Assembly: GCF_001006325.2 (NCBI RefSeq)
Contig: NZ_LBIA02000001.1
Coordinates: forward strand, 2,915,501-2,979,500
DNA from: Afipia massiliensis
Lineage (GTDB): Bacteria > Pseudomonadota > Alphaproteobacteria > Rhizobiales > Xanthobacteraceae
Length of the DNA: 64,000 nucleotides
Direction: 5' to 3'
Shown: positions 17,455 through 27,541 of the stretch, piece after piece
Layout of the letters: each line of letters begins with the position of its first letter
How positions within the stretch are numbered: position 1 is the first letter of the stretch
The notes under the pieces: model-generated
What the model saw: the letters and a program-made list of their open reading frames with translations, nothing else
Told to the model about the DNA's origin: nothing
Database searches by the model: none
Translations under genes and position numbers: made by a program

Positions 17455-17544
17455 GACGGATGTTTGCCCGTTAGCCTCGAACTTGGCCCGAGCTTTAGAG
17501 GCAGACGGTTGCCACGGCAACATCAATCGCTGGTTGGCGCTGGT

Positions 17545-17988
17545 CTATGTGCGCAACAGCCAGGGCTGAAACCGCTCGATGATGTCGGGGGTCAGCGGCG
17601 TCGGCTTGCGCGTCTTGGCATCGACCAGGACGGTGACAGCTTCGGCGGACGCGGTGCAGACATCGCCGGCAAACACCACCTGCTGGAATGTCGCCGAGGT
17701 CCGGCCGAGCTTCGAGACGCCGATGCCGAGTTCGAAGCTTCCGGGCCAGTGCATCTCGGCGCGGAAGTCGATCGCCAGATGCACCAGCATCCAGCTGAGG
17801 CCCTTCGGCATCAGGCCGCGGTCGCCACTGCGCAACAGCGTCACGCGCGCTGTCTCAAAGTAGGTCGCGTACACCCCGTTATTGACGTGCTTGTTCGGAT
17901 CGAGGTCACCGTAGCGGACATTGTCAGCCAGACGGAATGGATAATTTTCGATTTTGAAATGGGGTTTTGGGCGGGTCGGCGCGTTCAC
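17545..17988 (-). CDS. Acyl-CoA thioesterase, hotdog fold (YbgC/FadM-like)
   Basis: The 147-residue protein matches the 4-hydroxybenzoyl-CoA thioesterase-like family. The motif RYGDLDPNKHVNNGVYATYFE contains the catalytic aspartate and the family HVNN. It should hydrolyse acyl-CoA thioesters in the cytoplasm; the acyl group is not predictable. The start codon is GTG at 17988. It is not obviously linked to either neighbour. Confidence 0.87.
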   Translation of the reverse strand: MNAPTRPKPHFKIENYPFRLADNVRYGDLDPNKHVNNGVYATYFETARVTLLRSGDRGLMPKGLSWMLVHLAIDFRAEMHWPGSFELGIGVSKLGRTSATFQQVVFAGDVCTASAEAVTVLVDAKTRKPTPLTPDIIERFQPWLLRT

Positions 17989-18115
17989 GTGTTCGGTCTC
18001 CGGTTTGAGGCCTGCATAGCGGGAAATGTCGCCGCCTCACAAGGGCGCAGGGATGGCAGGCAGCCCCGAATATGGCTTCCCCCGAGGGGCTGGGTTGGTT
18101 AGACAATGCCCCTAA

Positions 18116-19201
<1,086 letters not shown>

Positions 19202-19215
19202 GGGGAATACACGCC

Positions 19216-19293
19216 CGTCATTGCGAGGAGCACTTGCGACGAAGCAATCCAGCTTTTGTAGGTCTGGATTGCTTCGCTTCGCTCGCAATGACG
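19216..19293. repeat. Palindromic element, family C, copy 1
   Basis: CGTCATTGCGAGGAGC ... GCGACGAAGCAATCCAG faces CTGGATTGCTTCGCTTCGCTCGCAATGACG. It lies between two convergent genes and probably folds as a long hairpin. A second copy is at 54287-54374. Confidence 0.85.
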
Positions 19294-19311
19294 GTGTTGA
19301 GAAATTCCGCG

Positions 19312-21330
19312 CTATCGCTGCTGTGTCGGCACCGGCGCAATCGGCTCGCTGGTCACCGGATTTTCGGCAAGGCCGAGCCCGAGCACCGACATGGCGGCGG
19401 GGAGTGCTGCATCCGCCATTGCGGCGTGGCCTTCGGCGGTCGGATGGATCGCGCCGCCGTACACCGCGGACAACACGCCCCAGGTCGCATCGTGAATGTC
19501 GCCCGGCTGGTTGGTCGGAGCCTTTTGTGCCTGCGGATAGGTCATCGCCGTGAAGTAGCTGTCGTTGGCGTCGCGGACCCAGCGTGCGCGCGGCGCGTAG
19601 GCGCGGAAGTCGCTGGCGGCGGCGCCGCAGACCAGCGGATTGTTCGCGGCGTTGACGATGTCATTGGAAAAGCTCTCGCCGCTGGCTGAGAAACATTCGC
19701 GGTCGAACGGCGGATCGGTTTCCGCGCGCGCGCAGAAGCCATGATTGGCGAAGGCCTCCTGATGCTGATCGACGAAGGTCATGCGGTCGCGGGTGCGGTC
19801 GCCGCACAGCATGCCGCCGCTGCACTGAGCGAGCCGCTTGATCTGCGGCAGGAATTCGCTCTGCACGAAATTCGTCACGTCGGCGAGGCGCTGCGGATCG
19901 GCGTTGAACGATGGATGAATGTCGAAGCCGGCGCGTCCGCCGGGGCAGGGCGCGCCGTTCATGAGCGACGGGTTTGCGTAAGACGTGTAGATGACGCGCG
20001 CCAGGTCGCCGCCGACGAGAGGCTTCAACGCCTGACGCAGCTTGCTGAAGTCCTGCGGCAGTTCTCGTTGCAAGGTGGAACGCGCTTGATCGACCGAACT
20101 GAGCACGCCGGTGCGCCGTGACAGCGCGCGCTCGGTTTGCCGCTCGACGATGACGTCGGCGACCAGTCCCGAGAAGTCGACATCGTTGGCGCCGATCGAC
20201 AGCAGGATGAGATCGAGTCCCCGGTCCGGCTGCCGCCGCGTGGCCGCGGTCAGCGCCTCGCGCAACTCCGAGATCTGCGCGTTCACCGTGCCCTGACAGG
20301 TCAGCCCGTTCTTGCCGACCACGCATTCGCGGGCGCGTTGCGATCCGAACATGCCTTCGTCGATGGTGGCCCCGGTGCAGGCCAGCGGCAGATAGGTCAC
20401 CGCGATTTGCGGGTTCTGCGCCGCCAGCGCGATCGCCATGCGGGTCTGGTAGCTGTAGAGCGAACGGTGACACGCCGGGTTGAACCACTGCGCGCCGGCG
20501 CGCTGCCAGTTCTGCAGGCTCATGCCGTCGGACGTATCGCAGGCGCGCGCGCCCTTGAAGCCGGCGCGACCGGGGCGGAAATACATTCCGGCGGGGCCGC
20601 CGAGATAGGAGCGGAAGCAGAATCCTTCGTCGGAGAGCGCCACCGGCCGGTCGGGATTGCCTTCGCCCGACGCGATGGAATCGCCGAGGCCGGCGATGAA
20701 AACGTCGCGCACCGCGATCTGTGTCGTGACGCGTTGCGGCGCCTCCGATCCGCTTGAGACATCGACGGTGACGGGGGTGGCGCGGCCGTAACGGACACGC
20801 AGGTTGATCGGCTCGGCGCAATCGAGCGTCGATTGCCGCGGCGGATCGCCATCCTCGAAGGTCCATGCGCAGACCGCGCCGACTGGCACCTCGCCGGCGA
20901 GACGCACGGCGACCGGATGATCGACCGGGGTGAGATAGCTTTCCTTCACGCCGTCGCGGGTGCAGGGCTCGCTGACGCGACCCGCCGCGTCGATGCACAG
21001 CCGTCCGAGCGTGTTGCGCGCCCAGCCGCGGCCGTCGCTCTGGGTCGCCAGCGCCTGTTCTGCGGCAAGGATGTTGCGGCCACTGAGCGAGTCGACCTGA
21101 AGCTTAAAGTCACGCTCCTCGCGAAACAGCCGGAAGCGGTTACGGACTTCCCAGGAAATCTGCATCGTCGTGCTGAGTTGCACGGCGGGCGGCTGCGCGA
21201 CCGAGGGTGGCACGATCGGGGTCTGGGCCTCGGCCCGGCTCGCCATGGCGCCGCCTAGTACGGCGACCAAGAGCGCCCCGATCAAGGGCGTTGCCCTGAG
21301 CGACAGACGGGTGACGCGTGACTGGATCAT
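19312..21330 (-). CDS. Secreted SGNH/GDSL-type hydrolase
   Basis: The 672-residue protein has a signal peptide (ending ASRAEAQTP, about residue 36). Three SGNH blocks are visible: GLGDSIASGEGNPDRP (near residue 216, nucleophile Ser), SIGANDVDFSGL (near 380, Asn) and AIHPTAEGHAAM (near 625, His). The family are esterases or lipases; many cysteines suggest disulfides in the periplasm or outside. About 190 residues before the first block form an unassigned beta-rich region. ATG at 21330 is chosen because it directly starts the signal peptide. The substrate is unknown. Confidence 0.82.
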   Translation of the reverse strand: MIQSRVTRLSLRATPLIGALLVAVLGGAMASRAEAQTPIVPPSVAQPPAVQLSTTMQISWEVRNRFRLFREERDFKLQVDSLSGRNILAAEQALATQSDGRGWARNTLGRLCIDAAGRVSEPCTRDGVKESYLTPVDHPVAVRLAGEVPVGAVCAWTFEDGDPPRQSTLDCAEPINLRVRYGRATPVTVDVSSGSEAPQRVTTQIAVRDVFIAGLGDSIASGEGNPDRPVALSDEGFCFRSYLGGPAGMYFRPGRAGFKGARACDTSDGMSLQNWQRAGAQWFNPACHRSLYSYQTRMAIALAAQNPQIAVTYLPLACTGATIDEGMFGSQRARECVVGKNGLTCQGTVNAQISELREALTAATRRQPDRGLDLILLSIGANDVDFSGLVADVIVERQTERALSRRTGVLSSVDQARSTLQRELPQDFSKLRQALKPLVGGDLARVIYTSYANPSLMNGAPCPGGRAGFDIHPSFNADPQRLADVTNFVQSEFLPQIKRLAQCSGGMLCGDRTRDRMTFVDQHQEAFANHGFCARAETDPPFDRECFSASGESFSNDIVNAANNPLVCGAAASDFRAYAPRARWVRDANDSYFTAMTYPQAQKAPTNQPGDIHDATWGVLSAVYGGAIHPTAEGHAAMADAALPAAMSVLGLGLAENPVTSEPIAPVPTQQR

Positions 21331-21427
21331 GCTGGTTTGAAGCCGACGGATGAGGCCAAAATGTGGGGCGAGGCCAAAACTTAGGTCAGGCCTCGAAACC
21401 CCACAAGCCACATCTTTGTGCGCGGAA

Positions 21428-22486
21428 TTATTCCGCGGCCTGCTTGGTGTTCACCGGCTGCGAGGGCGGCGTCTTGGCGATCGCCGGCTGCAGTTTCCGG
21501 CTCTGTTGCCACGGCAGGATGACGCTCAGCCACAACTCCCGGATGCCCAGAATCGTGATCGACGTGGCGAACGGGATCAGGAAGTACAGAATGCGGAACA
21601 CCAGCAGCGCCGCCAGCAACTCTTCCTTGCCGAGCATCGGCAGGCCGATCAGCATCGCCGCGTCGAACACGCCAAGACTGCCCGGCGCGTGGCTGGCGAA
21701 GCCGAGCAGCGTGGCGAGAATGAACACGACGGAGAGCGTCACGAAGTCGAGGTTCGGGCTGGACGGCGCCAGCAGGTACATCGCAAGCGCGCAGAAGGCG
21801 AGATCGACAACGCCGATCAGGATCTGCAGGACGGTCAGCGGCGCGGACGGCAGATGGACCTTCCAGCCGTCCTTGCCGAGTTTGCGGCGGCCATGCCCGG
21901 TCGCGATCCATGTGAGATACGCGGCGATGCCGACGAGCAGGCCGGCACCGATCAGTTGATTGACGCTCTCGGGCAGCAGATCGACCGCCGATGCGGCGGC
22001 CGGATGCCAGATCATTCCGATGCCAAGCACGAAGGTGTTGCCGAGCCAGAATGTCAGGCCGGAGATGAAACAGATTTTGGCGACGTCGATCGCGCTCAGG
22101 CCCCAGTCGGAATAGATCCGAAACCGGATCGCGCCGCCGGTGAAGACGGTGGCACCGATGTTGTGGCCGATGGTGTAGCTGGTGAAGCTCGACAGCGCGG
22201 CGATGCGATAGGGGACGTGCATCTTGCCGATCGTGCGCAGTGCGAACAGATCGTAGAATGTCAGGGTGAAAAATGCGCACAGCACGCACAGCGCGGCCAG
22301 CGCAATCTGGCCATGCGACTTTTCGGCGAGCGCCGTCAAAACCATCGCAGTGTCCACACCCTTGAGGGTGCGGAACAGATGCATGATCGCAATGGAAACA
22401 ATCGCGACGCTGGCGACGATCCCGAGCCGTTTCCAGCCAATTCGTTCCCTGAAAACACGCCCAAGCGCGCTCAACAATTGTTGCAT
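21428..22486 (-). CDS. Lysylphosphatidylglycerol-synthase-TM-like (YbhN/UPF0104) membrane protein
   Basis: The 352-residue protein has about eight membrane segments and the conserved features of the LPG_synthase_TM family, including SSFTSYTIGHNIGATVFTGGAIRFRIY and the C-terminal GFASHAPGSLGVFDAA. It lacks the C-terminal aminoacyl-transfer domain of MprF, so only the flippase-like half is present. Its lipid substrate is unknown. CGGGAGGACGA directly precedes the ATG at 22486, which decides the start. It lies downstream of, and is not overlapping, its neighbour hydrolase gene. Confidence 0.87.
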   Translation of the reverse strand: MQQLLSALGRVFRERIGWKRLGIVASVAIVSIAIMHLFRTLKGVDTAMVLTALAEKSHGQIALAALCVLCAFFTLTFYDLFALRTIGKMHVPYRIAALSSFTSYTIGHNIGATVFTGGAIRFRIYSDWGLSAIDVAKICFISGLTFWLGNTFVLGIGMIWHPAAASAVDLLPESVNQLIGAGLLVGIAAYLTWIATGHGRRKLGKDGWKVHLPSAPLTVLQILIGVVDLAFCALAMYLLAPSSPNLDFVTLSVVFILATLLGFASHAPGSLGVFDAAMLIGLPMLGKEELLAALLVFRILYFLIPFATSITILGIRELWLSVILPWQQSRKLQPAIAKTPPSQPVNTKQAAE

Positions 22487-22811
22487 TCGTCCTCCCGGCG
22501 GGGCGCGAAACCTATAAAAGCCGATTGAGGCGACAGTGAGCAAGCGGCTGCGGCGGTACTCATACGCGAAATCCCGCGCTTGGAAAATAGGGCGGTTGTG
22601 CAGCGCGAATAGCGGTTAACGCTGGGAAATCGGGGCCGAAGGCCGTCATCTGCGCTTCATATTGGGCCGGCTCTGCGGTGATCCGGTCAACCCCATGTGG
22701 GGAATGAACACGGTGTTTGAAAGGCCGGCGGTCGTTTCGTTCAATCGGCCATTGTCGATTCTTCGCATCGGATTTTCAGGAACATCGGCCAACCGGCGTG
22801 CTCGCTGCTCG
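22487..22811. other. 325-bp intergenic region, no feature recognised
   Basis: This lies between the divergent membrane-protein gene and the DUF892 remnant. It probably holds the promoter of the former. The 5' part of the DUF892-like gene should be here but no homologous sequence was recognised. Confidence 0.4.
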
Positions 22812-23003
22812 CTGATCAACGCGGCGCAGGCCGCCGAACACTACGAGATCACGCGCTACGGCACGCTGGTGACGTGGGCGAAGCGGCTCGGCCGCGACGA
22901 CTGCGCGGCGGTGCTGCAGAAGACTCTCGACGAGGAAAAGGAGACCGACCGGAAGCTGACGCAACTGGCCGAAAGCGGCATCAATCTCAAGGCTGCCAGC
23001 TAG
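22812..23003 (+). pseudogene. C-terminal remnant of a DUF892 (YciE/YciF) ferritin-like gene
   Basis: Codons from 22812 read LINAAQAAEHYEITRYGTL, then VTWAKRLG and LDEEKETDRKLTQLAES. This matches the last helix region of YciE/YciF-type ferritin-like proteins, normally about 160-170 residues. The frame continues upstream for some 50 codons but that part is unlike the family and has no ribosome site. The domain's first two thirds are missing, so I call it a 3' remnant. Confidence 0.65.
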
Positions 23004-23042
23004 GGCGCCCGCTTGCCGTGGTCCGTTAAGGATTGTGAGGCA

Positions 23043-23075
23043 AAACGCCGCGCCGGTGCAAACCGCGCGGCGTTT
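23043..23075. terminator. Bidirectional terminator-like palindrome between convergent genes
   Basis: AAACGCCGCGC (23043-23053) and GCGCGGCGTTT (23065-23075) form a perfect 11-bp stem with A and T at the base. Just after it, ATCAGTTTCGGCG occurs twice in tandem (23086 onwards). Confidence 0.6.
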
Positions 23076-23101
23076 GCACAAGCGATATCAGTTTCGGCGC
23101 A

Positions 23102-23539
23102 TCAGTTTCGGCGTAGAGCGAACTGCGCGCCGCAAAGCGACATCACCGCGCCAAGACCCAGCGCGGCGAGACCCGCCAGGGCGCCGGACAGGGACGGGAT
23201 CGGGCTCGGCGCAGCCGCGGCCTGACCGGCGGCCGCCAGCATGATGACGCCGACGGCAATCAGGAATTGACGCAGGCGCAGCGAGATCCGGCCCGAGACC
23301 GCGCTGTTCATCAGCGATGCCGAGATGAAGCCCGCGAGAAACGCCACCGTGCCGATCAGCCACCATGCGAGCGCCGCCCGCGCAGGGATCAATTCCGGGA
23401 CGTTGCTCCGCCACAGATCGCCGAGATTGAGATTGAAGCGCTGGATGATGATGTGGATGCCGAGCGCCAGCAGCACGCCGAACAGGACCGATCCGGCGAG
23501 AACGATGTGACGGGAGAAATAGGCGGGCTTGGTGGCCAT
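23102..23539 (-). CDS. Small integral membrane protein, unknown function
   Basis: The 145-residue protein has four likely membrane helices (IVLAGSVLFGVLLALGIHIII, ALAWWLIGTVAFLAGFISAS, FLIAVGVIMLAAAGQAAA and ALAGLAALGLGAVMSLCG). No catalytic motif is seen. It ends with basic ALRRN. It is divergent from the next membrane-protein gene, with 110 bases between starts. Confidence 0.65.
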   Translation of the reverse strand: MATKPAYFSRHIVLAGSVLFGVLLALGIHIIIQRFNLNLGDLWRSNVPELIPARAALAWWLIGTVAFLAGFISASLMNSAVSGRISLRLRQFLIAVGVIMLAAAGQAAAAPSPIPSLSGALAGLAALGLGAVMSLCGAQFALRRN

Positions 23540-23649
23540 CAGGTGTTTCGTCCGGGCGCGGCAGGCTGCTATGACTTGTAGAATGACGGCTAGCTGCTGC
23601 GCAAGCGGGGCCGGATCGCGGTCGTCCGCGGCGCCATTGAAGGATTCTC

Positions 23650-24261
23650 ATGCTCTCGCAGATGTTCAACGCCGGGCGTGCCGGCCCCGAGACAGCCAGT
23701 GACGGCACGCAATACATCTTCAAGCCGTCGCTGGTGGGCGGAGCGGCGCAGTTCGATCTCACCGACGACGGATTGTCGTGGCAGGTGAGGGGAAAGCAGG
23801 GCGTGTGGCCGCTGGAGAAGATCGCGGCCATCCGTCTGTCGTACCGTCCGGTGTCGATGCAGTCGCGGCGGTTTCGCGCCGACATCGAGGACACGCGCGG
23901 CGAGCGTGTCACGATTTATTCGACAACCTGGCACACCGTCGCGCTGATGTCGCCGCAGGACAACGGCTATCGCGCGTTCATTGTCGAATTGCACCGCCGG
24001 CTTGCGGCGGCTGGAAGCAACGCGGTGCTCATTATCGGCATCAATCCGACGATCTACCTGGGGGGACTGTTTGTGGTGGCGCTTGTCGGCGTCGCGATGC
24101 TGGGATTGCTGATCCGCGCATTGATCACGGGTGAATTCGGCGGCGCACTGTTTCTGCTCGGATTCGCGGCGCTGTTCGGCTGGCAGATCGGCAACTTCAT
24201 GCGCCGCAACCGGCCGCGCGGCTACACGTTCGAGGCGTTGCCCAAGGAAGTGCTGCCGTAA
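23650..24261 (+). CDS. Conserved membrane-associated protein, unknown function
   Basis: The 203-residue protein has a soluble N-terminal half rich in beta strands (FDLTDDGLSWQVRG, IRLSYRPVSMQSRRFRADIE) and two C-terminal membrane helices (YLGGLFVVALVGVAMLGLLI and GALFLLGFAALFGWQIGNF). The N-terminal part resembles a PH-like bacterial domain in general pattern only. I do not recognise the family with certainty. Confidence 0.65.
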   Translation: MLSQMFNAGRAGPETASDGTQYIFKPSLVGGAAQFDLTDDGLSWQVRGKQGVWPLEKIAAIRLSYRPVSMQSRRFRADIEDTRGERVTIYSTTWHTVALMSPQDNGYRAFIVELHRRLAAAGSNAVLIIGINPTIYLGGLFVVALVGVAMLGLLIRALITGEFGGALFLLGFAALFGWQIGNFMRRNRPRGYTFEALPKEVLP

Positions 24262-24422
24262 CTGGAAGTGTTGCCGTAACGGGCGGCGTTCAGCTCGGCC
24301 GGGCATCGTTGGCCGGCCCGGCCAAACCTCAGCCGCCCGATGATGGGGATCACCCTCCGGCGGCGCGCGACCATAGCTGACGACGCTGTCGGAGAGAAGT
24401 CAGTCCGGTCACGAATCGCGCG

Positions 24423-24588
24423 CTAGTGGTCCGATTCTAACATTCGCGTCCCATTTCGGTAGGCACTTTGCGAATGTTAGAATCGAAGGACCACTAGCAA
24501 TACAAGATTCTAGTGGAGTTTTGGATTTGACATTCGCGTTGCGACCTCGCGGCGAAGTCGGTCGCGAATGTCAAATCCACTCCACTAG
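24423..24588. repeat. Bipartite palindromic element with CTAG ends, copy 1
   Basis: Two adjacent palindromes (24423-24497 and 24510-24588) each start and end with CTAG. The first has arms CTAGTGGTCC-GATTCTAACATTCGC; the second CTAGTGGAG...GGATTTGACATTCGC. They are 12 bases apart. The same double unit recurs at 60055-60223 with different loops. The terminal CTAG supplies the stop codon of the adjacent stress-protein gene. Confidence 0.9.
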
Positions 24589-25010
24589 TGCCGCACCACG
24601 AGCACCGAACATTTCGCATAGCGGACGACGTGTCCGGCGTTCGAGCCGAGAAAATAACTCTGCATCGACGGGCGGTGCGACGTCATCACGATCAGGTCGG
24701 CGCCGATATCGGCGGCCTCTTCGAGCACCTCGTGATAGATGCCGCCCTGCCGCACGACCACCGAGATGCGCCGGCTTTCAATTCCGGATTCGCGCGCGAC
24801 GATCCCCAGCGCTTCTTCCGACGACTGGCGTTGCTGCATGTCGAAATCGGGCGGGACATATTCCGCCAGCATCACCGGCGTCATCGGCATCACATTGACC
24901 AGCCGCACGGTGCCGCCGGAGGATTTCGATAGTGAGGCTGCCGTCTCGATGGCCGGCTTCGCAAGATCGGTATCGGCAAGGTCGATGGGGACGAGGATGG
25001 ACTGGAACAT
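24585..25010 (-). CDS. Universal stress protein, UspA family
   Basis: The 141-residue single Usp domain begins MFQSILVPIDLADTDLAKPA, has the conserved mid-region GADLIVMTSHRPS and ends with a family-like SNAGHVVRYAKCSVLVVRH. The last part corresponds to the G-x2-G-x9-GS/T-type ATP-binding loop but the second glycine pattern is altered (FLGSNAGHVV). It binds nucleotides or acts in stress response in the cytoplasm. Its TAG stop lies in the terminal CTAG of a palindromic repeat. Confidence 0.92.
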   Translation of the reverse strand: MFQSILVPIDLADTDLAKPAIETAASLSKSSGGTVRLVNVMPMTPVMLAEYVPPDFDMQQRQSSEEALGIVARESGIESRRISVVVRQGGIYHEVLEEAADIGADLIVMTSHRPSMQSYFLGSNAGHVVRYAKCSVLVVRH

Positions 25011-25109
25011 CGGTCTCTCCGCTCGATGGATCGCTTACGATGAAGTCGTTGGCGGCAAGATGCAAGGTTAACAGGCAGAGCGTCCGAGTTGCGCCGGCTG
25101 ATTTTTAGC

Positions 25110-25155
25110 GGGGCATGATCTGATCCGAAAACCGGTTACCACTGGATCATGCCCC
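25110..25155. repeat. Palindromic element, family E, copy 1
   Basis: GGGGCATGATC and GATCATGCCCC form the arms, with CCGAAAACCGGTTACCA in the loop. It contains the TGA stop of the phosphatase gene. A related unit is at 62876-62920. Confidence 0.75.
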
Positions 25156-25680
25156 GTCCGACCATTCTCTCAAAAGCTTGGGGCTGGCGAAGCGTTCGAG
25201 CCGCCCGCTGCGGAAGCCGACATCGCCCCAGTCGTCGGTCTTGAAATCGATCACGACGATGCCCGCGGTCGGCAGGTTGGCAGCCAGTGCGTGTCTCCCG
25301 GTCGCGTCGCCGCCGGCGACCAGCGCAAGCGCAAGTTCATGCAGGCCGGGATTGTGCGCAAGGATCATCAGGCATTGCGGGTCCGCCTTCGCCGCTCCGC
25401 GAACAGCTCTCAGAAGTTCGGACGGATCGGCCCCGTACAGTTCCGGCAAATGCTTGACCCGCACCGACGGCATCGTGGCGCGAAGCAGGTCCCAGGTTTG
25501 CTGGGTGCGCGTTGCGGTCGAGACCAGCACAAGGTCGGGGCGATAATCTTCAAGCGCGAGCCAGCGGCCGATTTCCACGCTGTCATTGCGGCCGCGCTCG
25601 TCGAGACGGCGATCCTGATCCTTGCCGGAAGGGGCGTCCCGCTCGGTCTTGGCGTGGCGGAGCAGGATCAGGCGGCGCAT
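25147..25680 (-). CDS. Histidine phosphatase, SixA-like
   Basis: The 177-residue protein opens with the phosphohistidine motif LILLRHAKTERD (His9) and has the family's RLDERG loop, the second arginine in STATRTQQT and the C-terminal-side histidine in LILAHNPGLHEL. SixA removes phosphate from phosphohistidine proteins such as Hpt domains. A link to the Hpt protein 12 kb away is possible but unproven. The last codons fall inside a palindromic repeat. Confidence 0.88.
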   Translation of the reverse strand: MRRLILLRHAKTERDAPSGKDQDRRLDERGRNDSVEIGRWLALEDYRPDLVLVSTATRTQQTWDLLRATMPSVRVKHLPELYGADPSELLRAVRGAAKADPQCLMILAHNPGLHELALALVAGGDATGRHALAANLPTAGIVVIDFKTDDWGDVGFRSGRLERFASPKLLREWSDGA

Positions 25681-25841
25681 GTCGTGATCTCATTTAGGAA
25701 AACGTTGTCAGCTTCGAGGTTGGACCACTAGGGCATGGCCCGGAATAGTGTACAAGCTTACGCAGAACCTGTGACGGGCGCGAGTGCCGTTACACCCAGA
25801 AAACAAACGCGTCACGGCCTGCGCTTTTCGGAACAATCGGC

Positions 25842-27239
25842 ATGGAAGAATCTTCTGCAAATCCCCCGGCTGACGTGCCCAGCCGTCAGGGACTGACGTT
25901 CGATCTCGATGTCGATATCTGCGTCATCGGAGGAGGGCTGGCCGGCCTGACCATGGCGCTTGAATCGGTCCGCAAGGGCGCGAGCGTGGCGGTACTCGAA
26001 GGCCGCAGCATCGGCTGGAACGCGTCCGGCCACAATCTTGGCACCGTCATGCCCGGATACGGCGTCGCGGCTTCCGACCTGATCGAGCGTGTCGGCTTCG
26101 AGGATGCGCGTCATCTGTGGACGCTTGCGCAAGAGGGCGCGGATTATGTCCGCGCCACCGCGGCCCGCATGCCCGGCATTGCGCTGACCGACGGCGCGCT
26201 CGAAGTTTCGAGAGTCGATGCCGGCGACGAACTCATCAGCCGGTTGCAGACGCTCGGCGAGGATTTCGGCACTGAGGTCGAAGGCTGGCAGACCGATCGT
26301 GTGCGCGAAGTGCTGAAGACGGATCGCTACTTCCATGCGATTCATTTTCCGAAGGCGTTCCAGATCGACGCGCGGTCCTATGTTCATGGTCTCGCGGCGC
26401 TCGCGGAAAGCGAAGGCGTGCGGATCTTCGAGGATACGCCGGTGGTCGGCATCGATCCGGCCGGTATCCGCAAGCGCGTGTTTACGCCTTCGGCAAAACT
26501 GCGCTGCTCTCATGTCGTGCTTGCGGGCAACGCGCATCTCGGCGCGCCCAGCCAGCGTCTCACCGCAACGCTGTTGCCGACCTGGCGCTACGCTGCGCTG
26601 ACGGAGCCGCTCGCTGAACGGCTCGCCGACGCGGTGGCCTTTCAGGGATCGGTGAGCGACACCCACGGCATCGATCATTTTCGCATCGTCGATGGGGACC
26701 GGCTGCTGTGGTCCAGTCCCGAGACGACATGGCAGGGCGATCCGCGGCGTTATGCCAAACGCATCGAGAGCCGCATCGCCGCGATTTTCCCGAAGCTCGG
26801 GCCGGTCAAGATCGCAGACACATGGGGCGGGATGTTCGGCCAGACGGTACATGGCATGCCGCAGATCGGCGAAGTTCAGCCGGGTCTGTGGATTCTCAGC
26901 GGCTTCGGCCGTCAGGGACTGAACACGACGGCGATGGGCGGTCAGCTTCTGGCGCGGAGCATTCTGTCGGGCGATGACCGCTGGCGGCTGTTTTCACCGT
27001 TCGAACTGGTGTGGGCCGGCGGATCGGCCGGGCGCATCGCGGGGCAGGCGATCGATCTATGGACGCGCGGCCATTCCGCCACGGCCGGTGCACTGTCGCG
27101 ATTCCGCGAACGCGCCCGCAGCCGGGAACAGGCGCGGGAATATGCCACGGAGGCGCGGATCGCATCCGCCAAGGCGCAGGCCTCGGTTGCGCGGCAGCAT
27201 GCGTCGGCGGCGATGCATGAAGATCGCTCGCGCGGATAG
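25842..27239 (+). CDS. FAD-dependent oxidoreductase, DAO/PuuB-like family
   Basis: The 465-residue protein has the dinucleotide motif VIGGGLAGL (residues 29-37), followed by an acidic end of the second strand (VAVLEGRSIGWNASGHN). The C-terminal half contains DTWGGMFGQTVHGMPQIGEV and the FAD-binding GFGRQGLNTTAMGG. Enzymes of this kind oxidise amines or amino acids (e.g. gamma-glutamylputrescine) or glycine-like substrates. Residues 415-465 are an Ala/Arg/Glu-rich helical tail not typical of the family. The substrate is not predictable. Confidence 0.87.
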   Translation: MEESSANPPADVPSRQGLTFDLDVDICVIGGGLAGLTMALESVRKGASVAVLEGRSIGWNASGHNLGTVMPGYGVAASDLIERVGFEDARHLWTLAQEGADYVRATAARMPGIALTDGALEVSRVDAGDELISRLQTLGEDFGTEVEGWQTDRVREVLKTDRYFHAIHFPKAFQIDARSYVHGLAALAESEGVRIFEDTPVVGIDPAGIRKRVFTPSAKLRCSHVVLAGNAHLGAPSQRLTATLLPTWRYAALTEPLAERLADAVAFQGSVSDTHGIDHFRIVDGDRLLWSSPETTWQGDPRRYAKRIESRIAAIFPKLGPVKIADTWGGMFGQTVHGMPQIGEVQPGLWILSGFGRQGLNTTAMGGQLLARSILSGDDRWRLFSPFELVWAGGSAGRIAGQAIDLWTRGHSATAGALSRFRERARSREQAREYATEARIASAKAQASVARQHASAAMHEDRSRG

Positions 27240-27541
27240 ATTTGGTTCATTTGAGTTGAACACGCTCTCACCGCTCATTCCCGAAAGCGGGAATCCAGTT
27301 TTCGCTCTGGGTCCCCGCTTTCGCGGGGACGAACGGAATTCAAGTCTGATTTAGGGCAGGTGGCCAGATTCTAACGAAATAACACCTTGGCGGCGGGGTT
27401 ATCGGAGCAGGCGTGTCTGCACCGACGTCGCCGCCTCGCGGGAAAGTGAGCCTGCCGTGAGGGCAATGCTGTAACTTTCCGCGACATGGATCGTAGATCG
27501 TGATGGACAGCCTGTTTCCCGATTTGCACGGAGCTTTGACG
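27240..27541. other. 302-bp gap with two small hairpin repeats
   Basis: ATTCCCGAAAGCGGGAAT (27277-27294) and GTCCCCGCTTTCGCGGGGAC (27311-27330) are adjacent mini-hairpins; the second is the family A arm seen at 6302-6425. The rest should hold the msrB promoter; none was identified. Confidence 0.6.

Noticed and set aside
25722-25731. GGACCACTAG as a solo end of the bipartite palindromic element
   Set aside because: Only ten bases match and no palindrome partner is present; chance occurrence is plausible.
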